Origin: Streptomyces violascens
GTDB taxonomy: Bacteria > Actinomycetota > Actinomycetes > Streptomycetales > Streptomycetaceae
Length of the DNA: 64,000 nucleotides
Direction: 5' to 3'
Assembly: GCF_014649955.1 (NCBI RefSeq)
Contig: NZ_BMUA01000020.1
Coordinates: 81,164 to 145,163, forward strand
The stretch's first letter is position 1. Each line of letters opens with the position of its first letter. The position numbers and the translations under genes were made by a program. A model generated the notes under the pieces. The model was not told where the DNA came from and did not search any database. It saw only the letters and a list, made by a program, of their open reading frames with translations. Of the stretch, positions 1 to 9,130 are shown piece after piece.

Positions 1-273
1 TCGGGATGCATGAAGCAGCACGGCTACCAGTTCGACACGCCGCTGGACCCGTTGAAGGCGCCTATCTCGGCATCGCCGACGACCGCTGAGATCGAGATGG
101 CCACGTCCGACATCGCCTGCAAGCAGAAGACCAACCTCGTAGGTGTGTGGGTGGCCGTCGAAACGGCCATGCAGAACGACTTGATCGGGAAGAATCAGGA
201 AGCCCTGACCGAGATGCACCGCACGGCTGAGAGCACTCTCAAGAACTCCTCGAAGGTCATCTCCGAAAGATGA
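1..273 (+). CDS. C-terminal part of a small hypothetical protein (cut by window edge)
   Basis: The frame is open from the first base, so the gene probably starts outside the window; the first ATG inside is at 10. The visible part is hydrophilic, with a Cys-Met-Lys-Gln-His-Gly stretch at its start and a second Cys near residue 37 of the visible part. I do not recognise a named family. Similar short 'CM+QHG' proteins occur beside Streptomyces ABC exporter operons of the type that follows here, so a secreted or lipoprotein partner is possible (inference). Its stop overlaps the next start as ATGA, so it is co-translated with the downstream lipoprotein gene. Confidence 0.6.
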   Translation, partial: SGCMKQHGYQFDTPLDPLKAPISASPTTAEIEMATSDIACKQKTNLVGVWVAVETAMQNDLIGKNQEALTEMHRTAESTLKNSSKVISER

Positions 274-1046
274 ACAGGACCAGAAGCCCCTTCTCTCGTC
301 CCTTCCATATGGCGACGGCTCTTGCGTGCGGGGCCGTGCTCCTGAGCGCGTGCAGCTCCGGGCATACGGGCCATCACGACACGGTTTCAACGAGGATGCC
401 GACGGTAGGTGCGTCGGTTTCGCCGGGCTATCAGGCAGCCAACTTCAAGGGCGCCCTGCTCGATATAGGGGATGCTGCAAAGGCGTTCGGCGGATCGTGG
501 AGTGCGGAACCGGCAGTCGAGGAAGCCCCGGGCGAGATAGCCGACCCGGACATGTGCCGCCCCTACGTTCTGCCCGAGCATCCTGGTTACGCAGATCTGA
601 ATGCGCACCGCAACCTGGACTGGGGCAGTGCCGTCAGCCGCCGACTCACCGGGCATGCTGCTGGCGCGATAACAGTTCGTACGACCGTCCTCAGCTATGT
701 CACACCGGCGGCCGCGGCAGCGGACGACCGGCGGCACCAGACATGGACGAAAGTCTGCGGTACCCAGCACTTCGGAGATCTGTCGCACCGAGCCGTGGTC
801 AGCCCCCTCCAACTCGTCGGCGTACCGGGGACACACGGCCTGCGCGCCGTGGTCCGGACAACCGACGCGACCGCACCAGCCGCGGTCACGCAGTACGAGT
901 TGCAGGCCACGTTCATGACCGCCGAGAACATCGTCGTCATCCACGTCACCGGCAACGCTGTGGACCTTGCCGGGCCGCGCGGCGAGCAGCAGATGACGGA
1001 TCTGGTCAAGGCCGTTGAGGGACGCATGGCGGAGAAAGCACGATGA
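270..1046 (+). CDS. Putative secreted lipoprotein of unknown function
   Basis: A 258-residue protein with a basic N-terminus, a hydrophobic stretch and a lipobox (Leu-Ser-Ala-Cys, Cys near residue 28), so it should be anchored on the outer face of the membrane. The rest is a soluble domain with several Cys and no motif I can name. The start is fixed by the ATGA overlap with the preceding stop, and its own stop overlaps the next start in the same way. It belongs to a translationally coupled five-gene unit with a membrane-fusion protein and an ABC exporter and may be an accessory substrate-binding or sensor lipoprotein (inference). Confidence 0.75.
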   Translation: MNRTRSPFSRPFHMATALACGAVLLSACSSGHTGHHDTVSTRMPTVGASVSPGYQAANFKGALLDIGDAAKAFGGSWSAEPAVEEAPGEIADPDMCRPYVLPEHPGYADLNAHRNLDWGSAVSRRLTGHAAGAITVRTTVLSYVTPAAAAADDRRHQTWTKVCGTQHFGDLSHRAVVSPLQLVGVPGTHGLRAVVRTTDATAPAAVTQYELQATFMTAENIVVIHVTGNAVDLAGPRGEQQMTDLVKAVEGRMAEKAR

Positions 1047-2356
1047 ACCAGGACAGCGGATCCGTGCCCGACCAAACCCCCAAGGCAGCATCCCGCCTGG
1101 TCCGCAGACGCCGTTGGGTCATGGGAGCGGCCGCTGCGGCGACCGTGCTGTCAGTGGCTGGGTTGTACGGCGCGAGCTTCGTCCAATCGCCTGCCCAAGC
1201 CGCTGCGGACACCCAGGCCCCGAAGCCCAGTGTGATCACCGCACCGGTTGTGCGTCAGGTGATGAAGAGCACCGTGGTGCTGCGCGGGACGTTCTCCGAC
1301 GGCCAGACGGTGTCGGCAACTCCCACTCAGGTAGCAGCCACCAAACCTGGCACGCAGTCGGCGGCTTTGGTGGTCACGGGTGTGTTCGCGCAGCCGGGGC
1401 AGCGGGTCAAAGCAGCTCAGCCGCTCTTGGAGTATGCGGAGCGGCCGGTGTTCGCGCTGCCCGGAAACGTCCCCATGTACCGAGATCTGGTCGTCGGGGA
1501 AGAAGGCAAGGACGTCGCACAGCTCCAGCAGGCGCTGGAGACTCTCGGCTATTCGACCGGTTCGGACACCACCGGGCACTTCGGCGCGGGCACTGCCAGC
1601 GCGGTGACCCGCATGTACAAGCACATGGGATACGCCGTGCCGGTCAGCGCCGACACGCCGGGCAAGGCCGCTGATACGGCAACCCCCGGCGGTACTGGCG
1701 GCCCACAGCAGAACAAGGGCCTCGCCGCGCACGCGACGGCGCCCGCAGTTGTGGTGCCCGCTTCGGAAGTGGTCTACGTGCCGGTCTTTCCCGCTCGGGT
1801 GGCGACCGTGCCGGTCCGGGTCGGTGATGTGGTCAAGGGGCCGGTCATCACCCTCGCCCGTGGCGACATGACCTTGACGGGCCACCTCGATCCGTCAGAG
1901 CGAGGGCTGATCTCGACGGGCATGACCGCGGACATCTTCTCCGAGGCCACCGGGGTGCATACGACGGGCACCGTCGGGTCGGTCGGATCACTGGTCACGC
2001 CGGGGGACAAGAACGCAAAGGACCCGTCCGGCACCGGAGACGCCGCGTCCGCTGGCGGTGCCGCCTACCTTCCGCTGACGGTCAAGGGAAACAAGCCGTG
2101 GGACGCGCGGTTCGCCGGGCAGGACGTCCGTATCACCTTGACCGCAGCCACCACGACGGAACCCGTTCTGGCCGTTCCCCAGGCCGCCATCGTGGCGCGG
2201 GCCGATGCCAAGACCACGGTTTCGGTTCTGGAACCATCCGGCAAGCAGCGGGCCGTGCCGGTCACCACAGGGGTGTCCGCCGACGGCCTGGTGCAGATAT
2301 CGCCGGACCACGGCTCGTCGCTGGCTCCGGGGGACCGTGTGGTGGTGGGCACATGA
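1043..2356 (+). CDS. Peptidoglycan-binding membrane-fusion (HlyD/MacA-like) protein
   Basis: A 437-residue protein with an Arg-rich N-terminus and one membrane segment at about residues 28-50; the rest should lie outside. The middle contains a PG_binding_1-like repeat (Tyr-Arg-Asp-Leu-Val-Val-Gly-x-x-Gly-x-Asp-Val-x-Gln-Leu-Gln near residues 147-165). Before and after it are beta-rich, biotinyl-lipoyl/HlyD-like parts with a C-terminal barrel. In Gram-positive bacteria such proteins act as extracellular adaptors for MacB-type ABC exporters, here possibly docking the pump to cell wall. ATGA overlaps join it to the lipoprotein before and the ATPase after. Substrate unknown. Confidence 0.8.
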   Translation: MNQDSGSVPDQTPKAASRLVRRRRWVMGAAAAATVLSVAGLYGASFVQSPAQAAADTQAPKPSVITAPVVRQVMKSTVVLRGTFSDGQTVSATPTQVAATKPGTQSAALVVTGVFAQPGQRVKAAQPLLEYAERPVFALPGNVPMYRDLVVGEEGKDVAQLQQALETLGYSTGSDTTGHFGAGTASAVTRMYKHMGYAVPVSADTPGKAADTATPGGTGGPQQNKGLAAHATAPAVVVPASEVVYVPVFPARVATVPVRVGDVVKGPVITLARGDMTLTGHLDPSERGLISTGMTADIFSEATGVHTTGTVGSVGSLVTPGDKNAKDPSGTGDAASAGGAAYLPLTVKGNKPWDARFAGQDVRITLTAATTTEPVLAVPQAAIVARADAKTTVSVLEPSGKQRAVPVTTGVSADGLVQISPDHGSSLAPGDRVVVGT

Positions 2357-3078
2357 CCACAGCGGCTGCCGCCCCGGTGCTGGAGCTGTGCGACGTCGCC
2401 CGGACCTATCCGGGTGCACCGCCGGTACACGCTCTGCGCCCCGTGGATCTGACTGTAGAGGCCGGCGACTACTTGGCAGTGGTCGGCCCGTCGGGCTCCG
2501 GTAAGTCCACCCTCCTGAACCTTCTCGGCCTGCTGGACCGTCCGACGTCCGGCACCTTCCGGTTGTCCGGGGTGGATGTGGCCGGCCTCAACGAGCGTGA
2601 CCGTGCGGCGCTGCGCGGGCGCCGTGTCGGTTTCGTCTTCCAGTCCTTCCACCTGCTGCCCTATCGGACCGCGACCGAGAACGTCACGCTCGCCCAGTTG
2701 TACGTCACCCCCCGCTCCAGGCGCCGTGAATTGGTTGCCGAGCAGACGCTGCGACGGGTGGGACTCGGCCACCGACTTCAGGCACTTCCCTCGACCATGT
2801 CCGGTGGTGAGCGCCAGCGGGTGGCTATCGCTCGAGCTCTGGTCAATGCCCCGGACATCCTTCTGTGCGACGAGCCGACCGGAAACCTCGACTCCGCCAC
2901 GGCGCAGGCCGTGATGGATCTGCTGGAGGAACTCAACCAGGCCGGGGTCACGATCATCGTCATCACCCATGATCATGCCGTGGCCAGCCGTGCTCGTCGG
3001 CGCGTCACCATCCTCGATGGACACCTGAGCGAACCCGCAGGAAACGTCCCCGACTCCATACGGGAGCAGGCATGCTGA
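2353..3078 (+). CDS. ABC exporter ATP-binding protein, MacB/LolD type
   Basis: A 241-residue nucleotide-binding subunit. Walker A is GPSGSGKST (near residues 43-51), Q-loop Phe-Gln-Ser-Phe, signature LSGGE-like Met-Ser-Gly-Gly-Glu-Arg-Gln-Arg, Walker B Ile-Leu-Leu-Cys-Asp-Glu-Pro-Thr, and a switch His in Ile-Thr-His-Asp. The Asp-Glu-Pro-Thr-Gly-Asn-Leu-Asp sequence is typical of the MacB/LolD/FtsE branch. The frame is open further upstream, but the ATG overlapping the previous stop (ATGA) is the natural start. It should energise the permease encoded next, whose start overlaps its 3' end by 7 bp. Confidence 0.93.
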   Translation: MTTAAAAPVLELCDVARTYPGAPPVHALRPVDLTVEAGDYLAVVGPSGSGKSTLLNLLGLLDRPTSGTFRLSGVDVAGLNERDRAALRGRRVGFVFQSFHLLPYRTATENVTLAQLYVTPRSRRRELVAEQTLRRVGLGHRLQALPSTMSGGERQRVAIARALVNAPDILLCDEPTGNLDSATAQAVMDLLEELNQAGVTIIVITHDHAVASRARRRVTILDGHLSEPAGNVPDSIREQAC

Positions 3079-4343
3079 GGCGTCGGCGCCATGGTCCGGG
3101 CATCGCAGCTACCCGGCTCAACTGGCGTGACATGTGCGCCGAGGCTCTGGCCGGGGTGGTCCAACGCCCTGGCCGGTCGATCCTGACGATGCTCGGGACA
3201 ATCCTGGGTGTCGGGGCGTTCGTTGCGGTGCTTGGTCTGACCTCCACCGCCACGGGGCAGATCGGAAAGTCCTTCAGTGTCCTGCAGGACACCACCGTCA
3301 CCATCGACGACGTAGCAGCCTCTGGCCGCACCGGCAGCCCGGCCCCTGAGACCGCCGGAATCAGCCTGCCATCGGACACGGACGCCCGCCTGCGGGGACT
3401 CAACGGCGTGGTGGACGGCGGGACATGGTGGACGGTGCCATTGCGCCACCCCACCATCTCGGGCCGCCCCGACGTCACCGAGGCCACGACGTCGGCCGAG
3501 TCATCCAGCACTGTCCAACTGTTCGCGGCTTCCCCGGGCGCTTTGAGGGCAATGCAGCCGAAGCTGGCAACGGGCGTCCTGTACAACGAGTTCCATCAGG
3601 GCCGCACAGAGAAGGTATGCGTCCTCGGCAGTACCGCGGCCCATCTTCTGGGCATCACACGCGTCGACAACCAGCCCGCCGTGTTCATCAACGGAACGGC
3701 CTACAGCGTGCTGGGCATCATCTCCGACACCCAGCGACTGCCCCAAGGGCTACTGGGTGTCCTGATTCCCTCCAACACCGCGCTGAGCGCGTATGGTCCA
3801 CCCAGTGACAACCCGGCCCAGGCTCTGATCCACACCCGCCCGGGTGCCGCACAACTCGTCGCCCGCCAAGCCCCACTGGCTCTGAGGCCCGATCACCCCG
3901 AGCTGCTGCACGCGGTCCCCCCGCCAGACCCGCACACCCTGCGCGACCAGGTCAACACCGATCTGTCTGGTCTCTTTCTGCTCCTGGCGGCAGTCTGCCT
4001 CGTCGTGGGTGCCGTCGGCATCGCGAACACCACTCTGGTCGCGGTCCTCGAACGCACCGCGGAGATCGGGTTGCGCCGGGCGCTGGGCGCACGTCCGCGC
4101 CACATCACGGCCCAGTTCCTCACCGAGTCCACTGCCCTGGGTGGGCTCGGCGGTCTCATTGGCACCGGCATCGGAGTGGCCGTCGTCGTGATCACGGCAA
4201 TCGCCCGACAGTGGACCGCCGTCCTGCAACCGTATGCCGTACTGCCTGCCCCTCTCATCGGGCTGAGCATCGGATTCGCCGCCGGCGTCTATCCGGCCCT
4301 ACGGGCCGCCCGGATCGAGCCCCTGGATGCCCTGCGCCGCTAG
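3072..4343 (+). CDS. ABC exporter permease, MacB/FtsX type
   Basis: A 423-residue permease with the MacB layout: one N-terminal membrane segment (about residues 35-60), a large extracytoplasmic domain of some 230 residues, then three membrane segments at the C-terminus. The FtsX-type motif Arg-Thr-Ala-Glu-Ile-Gly-Leu-Arg-Arg-Ala-Leu-Gly-Ala sits at the cytoplasmic loop before the penultimate segment. Last gene of the lipoprotein/adaptor/ABC unit. Substrate not inferable; antimicrobial peptide or envelope-lipid export are the usual roles. Confidence 0.9.
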   Translation: MLRRRRHGPGIAATRLNWRDMCAEALAGVVQRPGRSILTMLGTILGVGAFVAVLGLTSTATGQIGKSFSVLQDTTVTIDDVAASGRTGSPAPETAGISLPSDTDARLRGLNGVVDGGTWWTVPLRHPTISGRPDVTEATTSAESSSTVQLFAASPGALRAMQPKLATGVLYNEFHQGRTEKVCVLGSTAAHLLGITRVDNQPAVFINGTAYSVLGIISDTQRLPQGLLGVLIPSNTALSAYGPPSDNPAQALIHTRPGAAQLVARQAPLALRPDHPELLHAVPPPDPHTLRDQVNTDLSGLFLLLAAVCLVVGAVGIANTTLVAVLERTAEIGLRRALGARPRHITAQFLTESTALGGLGGLIGTGIGVAVVVITAIARQWTAVLQPYAVLPAPLIGLSIGFAAGVYPALRAARIEPLDALRR

Positions 4344-4613
4344 CCTGCGCCACCCGTTCAACCAGCCCGCGACGTAACCGACAACCTCGATCTCTGGTGT
4401 AGCGAGACTCCTGCACGGCTCTGCTTTCCACAGCTCGAACAGATGCGGCAGGTGAAGACCGCGGCAGCCGTCGTCCTTGTTAGGCCGCTGGCTGATCTGC
4501 CCCCGACATGCTTCCCGCCCCGTCCCATGGGCCTTGCGGCCGGGACGGGTGGGCCTAGCCGCACCTCAACAGGGTGCGGGAAACCACTCACCGATATTCA
4601 GGGAAATCTTCTC
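4344..4613. other. Intergenic region upstream of the large secreted hydrolase
   Basis: About 270 bp without a convincing gene. The reading frame of the downstream protein stays open through it, but its codons encode a Pro/Gly-rich stretch that does not look like protein. A G-run (CAGGGAA) at about 4599-4606 is the likely ribosome binding site for the TTG start at 4614. No clear terminator hairpin was found for the ABC operon. Confidence 0.5.
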
Positions 4614-7600
4614 TTGAGACCCAGAAGACGAACACGTGTGCCTCTGGCCGCAGTTGTGGCCTGTGCCGCTTTGGCCGGGGGACTGCTTCAGGCCACACCA
4701 GTCATTGCCGTACCGAAGCCGAATCCCACCACGCAGCAGTCCGCGCCTACGCCTGCGGGCCGGGTCACAGATCCGGACAAGAAGCTCGGCAAGGACTGGA
4801 AGACGAGTCCCGACCGTGCAGTGACGGCCGCCGCCGACGCCGACGGGCTGCGCATCCTGGTGGCCGACGGCGATCAGGCGTATGCGTGGAAGACCGCTGC
4901 AACGCTGTCCGAGCCGGGTATGCCGGCCGACTCGTGGATCGGCAACCAGTGCCTGATGGACCACGACCACGCCGCTGTGGTCTACGCGCCGCGTACCTTC
5001 ACGAACAAGCCGGACCTGATGCAGGGCGGTGCGTTCACCGCGATCGTCGACCTGGCGACGGGGAAGGTGACGAAGCTGCCGTTCACGGCGTCGCTGGCGT
5101 ACTTCGACCCGTCCTGCAACACGGCCACGCACACCGCCGCGTTCACCGCGTTCCGGGACATGAACGACGCGGAGTCCACGCGGACGCGGGTGGTCACCGT
5201 GAACACCGGCGGGAAGACCGTGGGCACAGCCGCCGCAAAGGGTGAGATCACCAGTGCCGTGCCGGTGAAGGACGGCACGGTCGCGGCCCTTGGCAGCCGG
5301 CTGATCCACCTTGACCGTGTCGGCACGGTGAAGAACCTCGCGGATGCAGACAGTGTTCCGTTCGACATCCGTCCGCAGGCCGACGGCAAGATCGCTTTCG
5401 TTGACCAAAAGAGTAACTCCACAGCCCACGCAAAGGTGTTCACCGGCCGCGGCAAGCCGGCCGCCATCGCCGCGGGCAAGCTCGGCGACCTCGACCTGAC
5501 GCAGGGCGAGGCGGGCCGAGTGTTCCTCACCGGCCACCCCACCGACACCCTCGCCACTGTCGGGACCGGCGTCACCCGGGTCAACGCCCCGGCCCACACG
5601 GACGTGTCCTCGCACGGGCGCCTCGCCGTCGAACCGGTCCTCACCCCCGGCGTCCAGGCCGGGTTGACCCATATCAAGGACTCGGGCAAGGGCTTCACCA
5701 AGTCCGAAGAGCCAGCCCCGGCTGGGAAGCCGAGTCCGACGGTTAGTGCTGCCGAGCCGACGACGGTCACCAGCACGGCCACCACCACCGGCGCCAAGCT
5801 CACCCAGAACGTCCAGCAGGAAGCCTCCAACGGCTCGGGCACCACCCTCTCCCCAGCGATCTCCACCGGCACTGGCAAGCAGCCCCAGCTGGCCCGCACC
5901 GCCGCGGTGACCACCGCTGGAGTCTCCAACGACCCGACGGACGGAGATCGCTGGTGCGCAATCTCGCGCAATGACGTCAACGCCCAGGCTCTGCAGCCGA
6001 CTCCGAACCAGGTCGAGTGGGCCGTGGACATGGCCGTGCGCGGCAATCTACGCTCCAACTACCTCCGCCAGGGTGACTACCGCAACGAGGCGGGCCTGGG
6101 CACCATCGACCCGCAGGGGCTGTTCCCACTGCCGACCCTGACGGGCGGCGGCCGGATTCCGGCGAACGTGCTGCTGGGCATCATGGCCCAGGAGTCGAAC
6201 CTGTGGCAGGCCGAGTCTGGTGCGATCCCCGGCCAGATGGGCAACCCGCTCGCGGCCGTGGACGGCTACTACGGCCACAAGGCCGTCCCCAACGACCCCG
6301 CTGCGTACTGGCAGATCAACTGGGACAAGTCCGACTGCGGCTACGGCGTGGGCCAGGTCACCGACGGCATGCGAATGCCCGGTCATGAGAAGCCCGGGGA
6401 GACCAGCCTGTCGCCGTCCCTGCAGAAGCTCGTCGCGGTCGACTACGCGTCGAACATCGCCGCCTCGCTGAAGATCCTTGCCTCCAAGTGGAACGAGGTG
6501 CACCAGGACGGCCAGAAGGTCACTGTCAACAACGACGACCCGGCCATGGTGGAGAACTGGTTCACCGCCGTGTGGAACTACAACCTCGGCTTCAACCCCC
6601 CCTCCGACGCGGCGAACCACGGCGGGAACTGGGGTCTGGGGTGGTACAACAACCCGGCCAACCCGATCTACCAGAAGGGTTGGGGTCACCCGTTCATGAA
6701 CACCGACGTGGACGGCGCGAACGCCAACCGCGACGCAGCCCACCCGCAGGACTGGCCGTACGAGGTCAAGGTGATGGGCTGGGCCGCGTGGTCCATCGAC
6801 ACCGGCTACTCCTACGCCACCTCGGGCCGACAGGACTGGCCCGGCGAGTCAGGGTTCGCCTCGGCCGGGTTCCGGCCCGCCTGGTGGGACACCACTTCCT
6901 CCCGCACCCTTGTCTCGCCGGCTCTAGGCGTCTTCTGCAACAGCGCCAACAACTGCAACCCGGACATCCCGCCGAACTGCACAGACGAAGCGTGCTACGC
7001 GCAGTACTGGTGGCACCAGCCCAACGCGACCTGGAAGGGGGACTGCGCTACCCAGTGTGGTCACGAGAGCCTCAAGTACCAGACGCTGTCCTCCGAGCCG
7101 GGGCGCGGCTATCGCCTGCAGACCGGTACTCCGGTCTGTACCGGGGCTCCAACTGGATCCCAGGTCGTCACTTCTATCCCCAGCGGGACACCGACGTGGG
7201 GCGATTGTGGCGCGCCCTCCTCAGCGGGCAGTTTCCAATTCAGCTTCAACCCCGGAACTGAAGGCCGCTACGAGGCGAAGGCGGACCTGCACCAGATAGG
7301 CGGCGGTTACGACGGCCACTACTGGTACACCCACACCCGTAACGCCGACCACCTGGGCGGTGAGAGCGGCTACATGAACATCGACGGCACCTGGACGCTC
7401 GGCCAGAACCTCAACTGGGCCCGTGTCTTCGTGCACTTGCCCGACACCGGAGCTCAAACCCGGCAGGCCACCTACACCGTGCAAGGCACGGATAGCACCA
7501 GCCCCCAACGGGTTGTGCTCCAGCGCGCCGGTGGATGGGTCAGCCTCGGAGCGTTCCACTTCACCGGCACTCCAAAGGTGAATCTGTCGAACACCACGGA

Positions 7601-8606
7601 CGACGGCACAGCCGATGAGGACATTGCCTGGGGCGCGGTCGCCTTCCAGCCGCTCTCCGGCAAGCCGACCAATTCAGTCGTCGCGATGGGCGACTCGTAC
7701 TCCTCCGGCGAAGGAGCCACCGCACCGGGCGGTGCTGACCTGTACCCGGAGACCGACCACTACGACAAGAACAGCAACTACGAGATCGACAAGTGCCACC
7801 GATCCAAGCTGGCGTGGTCTAGGCAGGCGACCCTGCCGGGATACTCAAGCTCGATCGGTGGCCTGGCCGACAGCCTTGATCCGCAGATGGACTACCACTT
7901 CATAGCCTGCTCCGGAGCACGCACCTACAACATTCTCACCAAGGGCCAGTCCGGCGAGGTAGCACAGATCAACGCTGGGTACCTGGACCAGAACACCAGC
8001 CTGGTGACGCTCAGCGTTGGCGGCAACGACGCCCGCTTCTCCGACATCATCGCGAAGTGCATCGATATCCCGATCCCGTCTCTGACCACGTGCCCGTACT
8101 CGGAGCTGGACAACATTGATCCCGCTACCGGTGACAAGACGAGCGGCACGACGGGCGCCCTGAAGGACTGGGCGCCGACCTGGCTGCACGGCTCCGTACG
8201 GCCACAGATCGTCAAGACGCTCAACGCCATCCACTCCTTCGCCCCGAACGCGAAGGTCGTCCTCATGGGCTACCCGCGTTTGGTGGAAAAGGACCATGGC
8301 TGCCTTCCCGGCGCATATGAGGACGTCGAAAACGACTGGGTACGTACCTTGGCTGACACACTCGCAACCGAGATGTCGGGAGCCACTCAGGACGCTGGAC
8401 CGTGGGCGGTCTTCTCCGACCCCCGGGACGAATTCGACGGCAAAGCCATCTGCGGGAATCCCGAGAGTATTCACGGCCTAGTGGAGACCGGGCGGGAGCA
8501 GGCGGACAACGACGCTCCGGCGCCGTCCATGCAGTCCTTCCACCCCAAGCCCGCAGGAGCTCGCCTCTACGCGGACGCCCTGGAACAGACACTCCAAGGG
8601 AAGTAA
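4614..8606 (+). CDS. Large secreted transglycosylase-like / golvesin-like / SGNH-hydrolase protein
   Basis: About 1330 residues. I place the start at TTG 4614 because it gives a clean Sec signal peptide (three Arg, then a hydrophobic run ending Ala-Thr-Pro-Val-Ile-Ala); the open frame reaches 4443. Residues 40-400 form a repetitive beta-propeller-like region, followed by a Thr/Ala/Ser-rich linker. A lysozyme/SLT-like domain follows: Met-Ala-Gln-Glu-Ser-Asn with candidate catalytic Glu527, Gly-Tyr-Gly-Val-Gly-Gln-Val, then Trp-Asn-Tyr-Asn-Leu. Residues 885-1015 resemble golvesin C-terminal domains. The C-terminus is an SGNH/GDSL esterase with Gly-Asp-Ser-Tyr-Ser (Ser1028), Gly-Gly-Asn-Asp (about 1136-1139) and Ser-Phe-His-Pro (His1310). 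It may cut glycan and remove acyl groups from cell wall or extracellular polymer (inference). Confidence 0.85.
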   Translation: MRPRRRTRVPLAAVVACAALAGGLLQATPVIAVPKPNPTTQQSAPTPAGRVTDPDKKLGKDWKTSPDRAVTAAADADGLRILVADGDQAYAWKTAATLSEPGMPADSWIGNQCLMDHDHAAVVYAPRTFTNKPDLMQGGAFTAIVDLATGKVTKLPFTASLAYFDPSCNTATHTAAFTAFRDMNDAESTRTRVVTVNTGGKTVGTAAAKGEITSAVPVKDGTVAALGSRLIHLDRVGTVKNLADADSVPFDIRPQADGKIAFVDQKSNSTAHAKVFTGRGKPAAIAAGKLGDLDLTQGEAGRVFLTGHPTDTLATVGTGVTRVNAPAHTDVSSHGRLAVEPVLTPGVQAGLTHIKDSGKGFTKSEEPAPAGKPSPTVSAAEPTTVTSTATTTGAKLTQNVQQEASNGSGTTLSPAISTGTGKQPQLARTAAVTTAGVSNDPTDGDRWCAISRNDVNAQALQPTPNQVEWAVDMAVRGNLRSNYLRQGDYRNEAGLGTIDPQGLFPLPTLTGGGRIPANVLLGIMAQESNLWQAESGAIPGQMGNPLAAVDGYYGHKAVPNDPAAYWQINWDKSDCGYGVGQVTDGMRMPGHEKPGETSLSPSLQKLVAVDYASNIAASLKILASKWNEVHQDGQKVTVNNDDPAMVENWFTAVWNYNLGFNPPSDAANHGGNWGLGWYNNPANPIYQKGWGHPFMNTDVDGANANRDAAHPQDWPYEVKVMGWAAWSIDTGYSYATSGRQDWPGESGFASAGFRPAWWDTTSSRTLVSPALGVFCNSANNCNPDIPPNCTDEACYAQYWWHQPNATWKGDCATQCGHESLKYQTLSSEPGRGYRLQTGTPVCTGAPTGSQVVTSIPSGTPTWGDCGAPSSAGSFQFSFNPGTEGRYEAKADLHQIGGGYDGHYWYTHTRNADHLGGESGYMNIDGTWTLGQNLNWARVFVHLPDTGAQTRQATYTVQGTDSTSPQRVVLQRAGGWVSLGAFHFTGTPKVNLSNTTDDGTADEDIAWGAVAFQPLSGKPTNSVVAMGDSYSSGEGATAPGGADLYPETDHYDKNSNYEIDKCHRSKLAWSRQATLPGYSSSIGGLADSLDPQMDYHFIACSGARTYNILTKGQSGEVAQINAGYLDQNTSLVTLSVGGNDARFSDIIAKCIDIPIPSLTTCPYSELDNIDPATGDKTSGTTGALKDWAPTWLHGSVRPQIVKTLNAIHSFAPNAKVVLMGYPRLVEKDHGCLPGAYEDVENDWVRTLADTLATEMSGATQDAGPWAVFSDPRDEFDGKAICGNPESIHGLVETGREQADNDAPAPSMQSFHPKPAGARLYADALEQTLQGK

Positions 8607-8620
8607 CAGATAACCAATCC

Positions 8621-8650
8621 GGGGGCCCGAGTATTTTTACTCAGGCCCCC
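8621..8650 (+). terminator. Hairpin terminator after the large secreted hydrolase
   Basis: Inverted repeat of 13 bp with one mismatch, arms 8621-8633 and 8638-8650, and a TTTT loop, starting 14 bp after the stop codon. The very stable GGGGGCC/GGCCCCC base suits a transcription end, although no U-run follows. Confidence 0.7.
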
Positions 8651-8677
8651 GACCACCATTTAAGGAAGTCTGTCGGT

Positions 8678-9130
8678 ATGAGCGCCCCCTCTCGTCTAGA
8701 ACTCCGGCCTGTCGTACGTGTGTCCATCGCAGCCGTCACCGGCGCGATCCTGGCCTACGGTGTCTGCAACTTCGTCGTCTCGGTCAAGCAACAGAGCGGC
8801 CGCTCCTGTGAGTCGACCGATGGCATGTGCTTCACCTGGTCGGACGTGGCAGTCGTCCCCATCAGCCTCATAGTCGCCCTGATCGCCCTGTCTGTCGTTT
8901 ACAAGTGGCTGGAGATCGGGCCACGACTCGCGATCGTCCCGCCGACTGTCCTGCTGGCACCAATTCCCCTCGCCGCAGCACAGGCTGCTGGCGGCTGGTG
9001 GGCGGTCACCGTCGTGGGTGGAGCGTGGTCGTGCTCCCTCGCACTGGCCGCATGGAGCCGCTATCGAATCCTGGGACTTTCAGTCGCAGCGATCCTTCTC
9101 CTTGCTTCCCTCGTCGTTCTGTATCACTAA
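8678..9130 (+). CDS. Small hypothetical membrane protein
   Basis: A 150-residue protein with about four hydrophobic segments (near residues 15-35, 55-75, 88-105 and 110-145) and two Cys in a short extracellular loop (Ser-Cys-Glu-Ser-Thr-Asp-Gly-Met-Cys). The ATG at 8678 is preceded by AAGGA at 8663-8667; the frame is open further upstream but only through the previous gene's terminator. No family recognised. It follows the terminator of the large hydrolase and may be independently expressed. Confidence 0.7.
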   Translation: MSAPSRLELRPVVRVSIAAVTGAILAYGVCNFVVSVKQQSGRSCESTDGMCFTWSDVAVVPISLIVALIALSVVYKWLEIGPRLAIVPPTVLLAPIPLAAAQAAGGWWAVTVVGGAWSCSLALAAWSRYRILGLSVAAILLLASLVVLYH

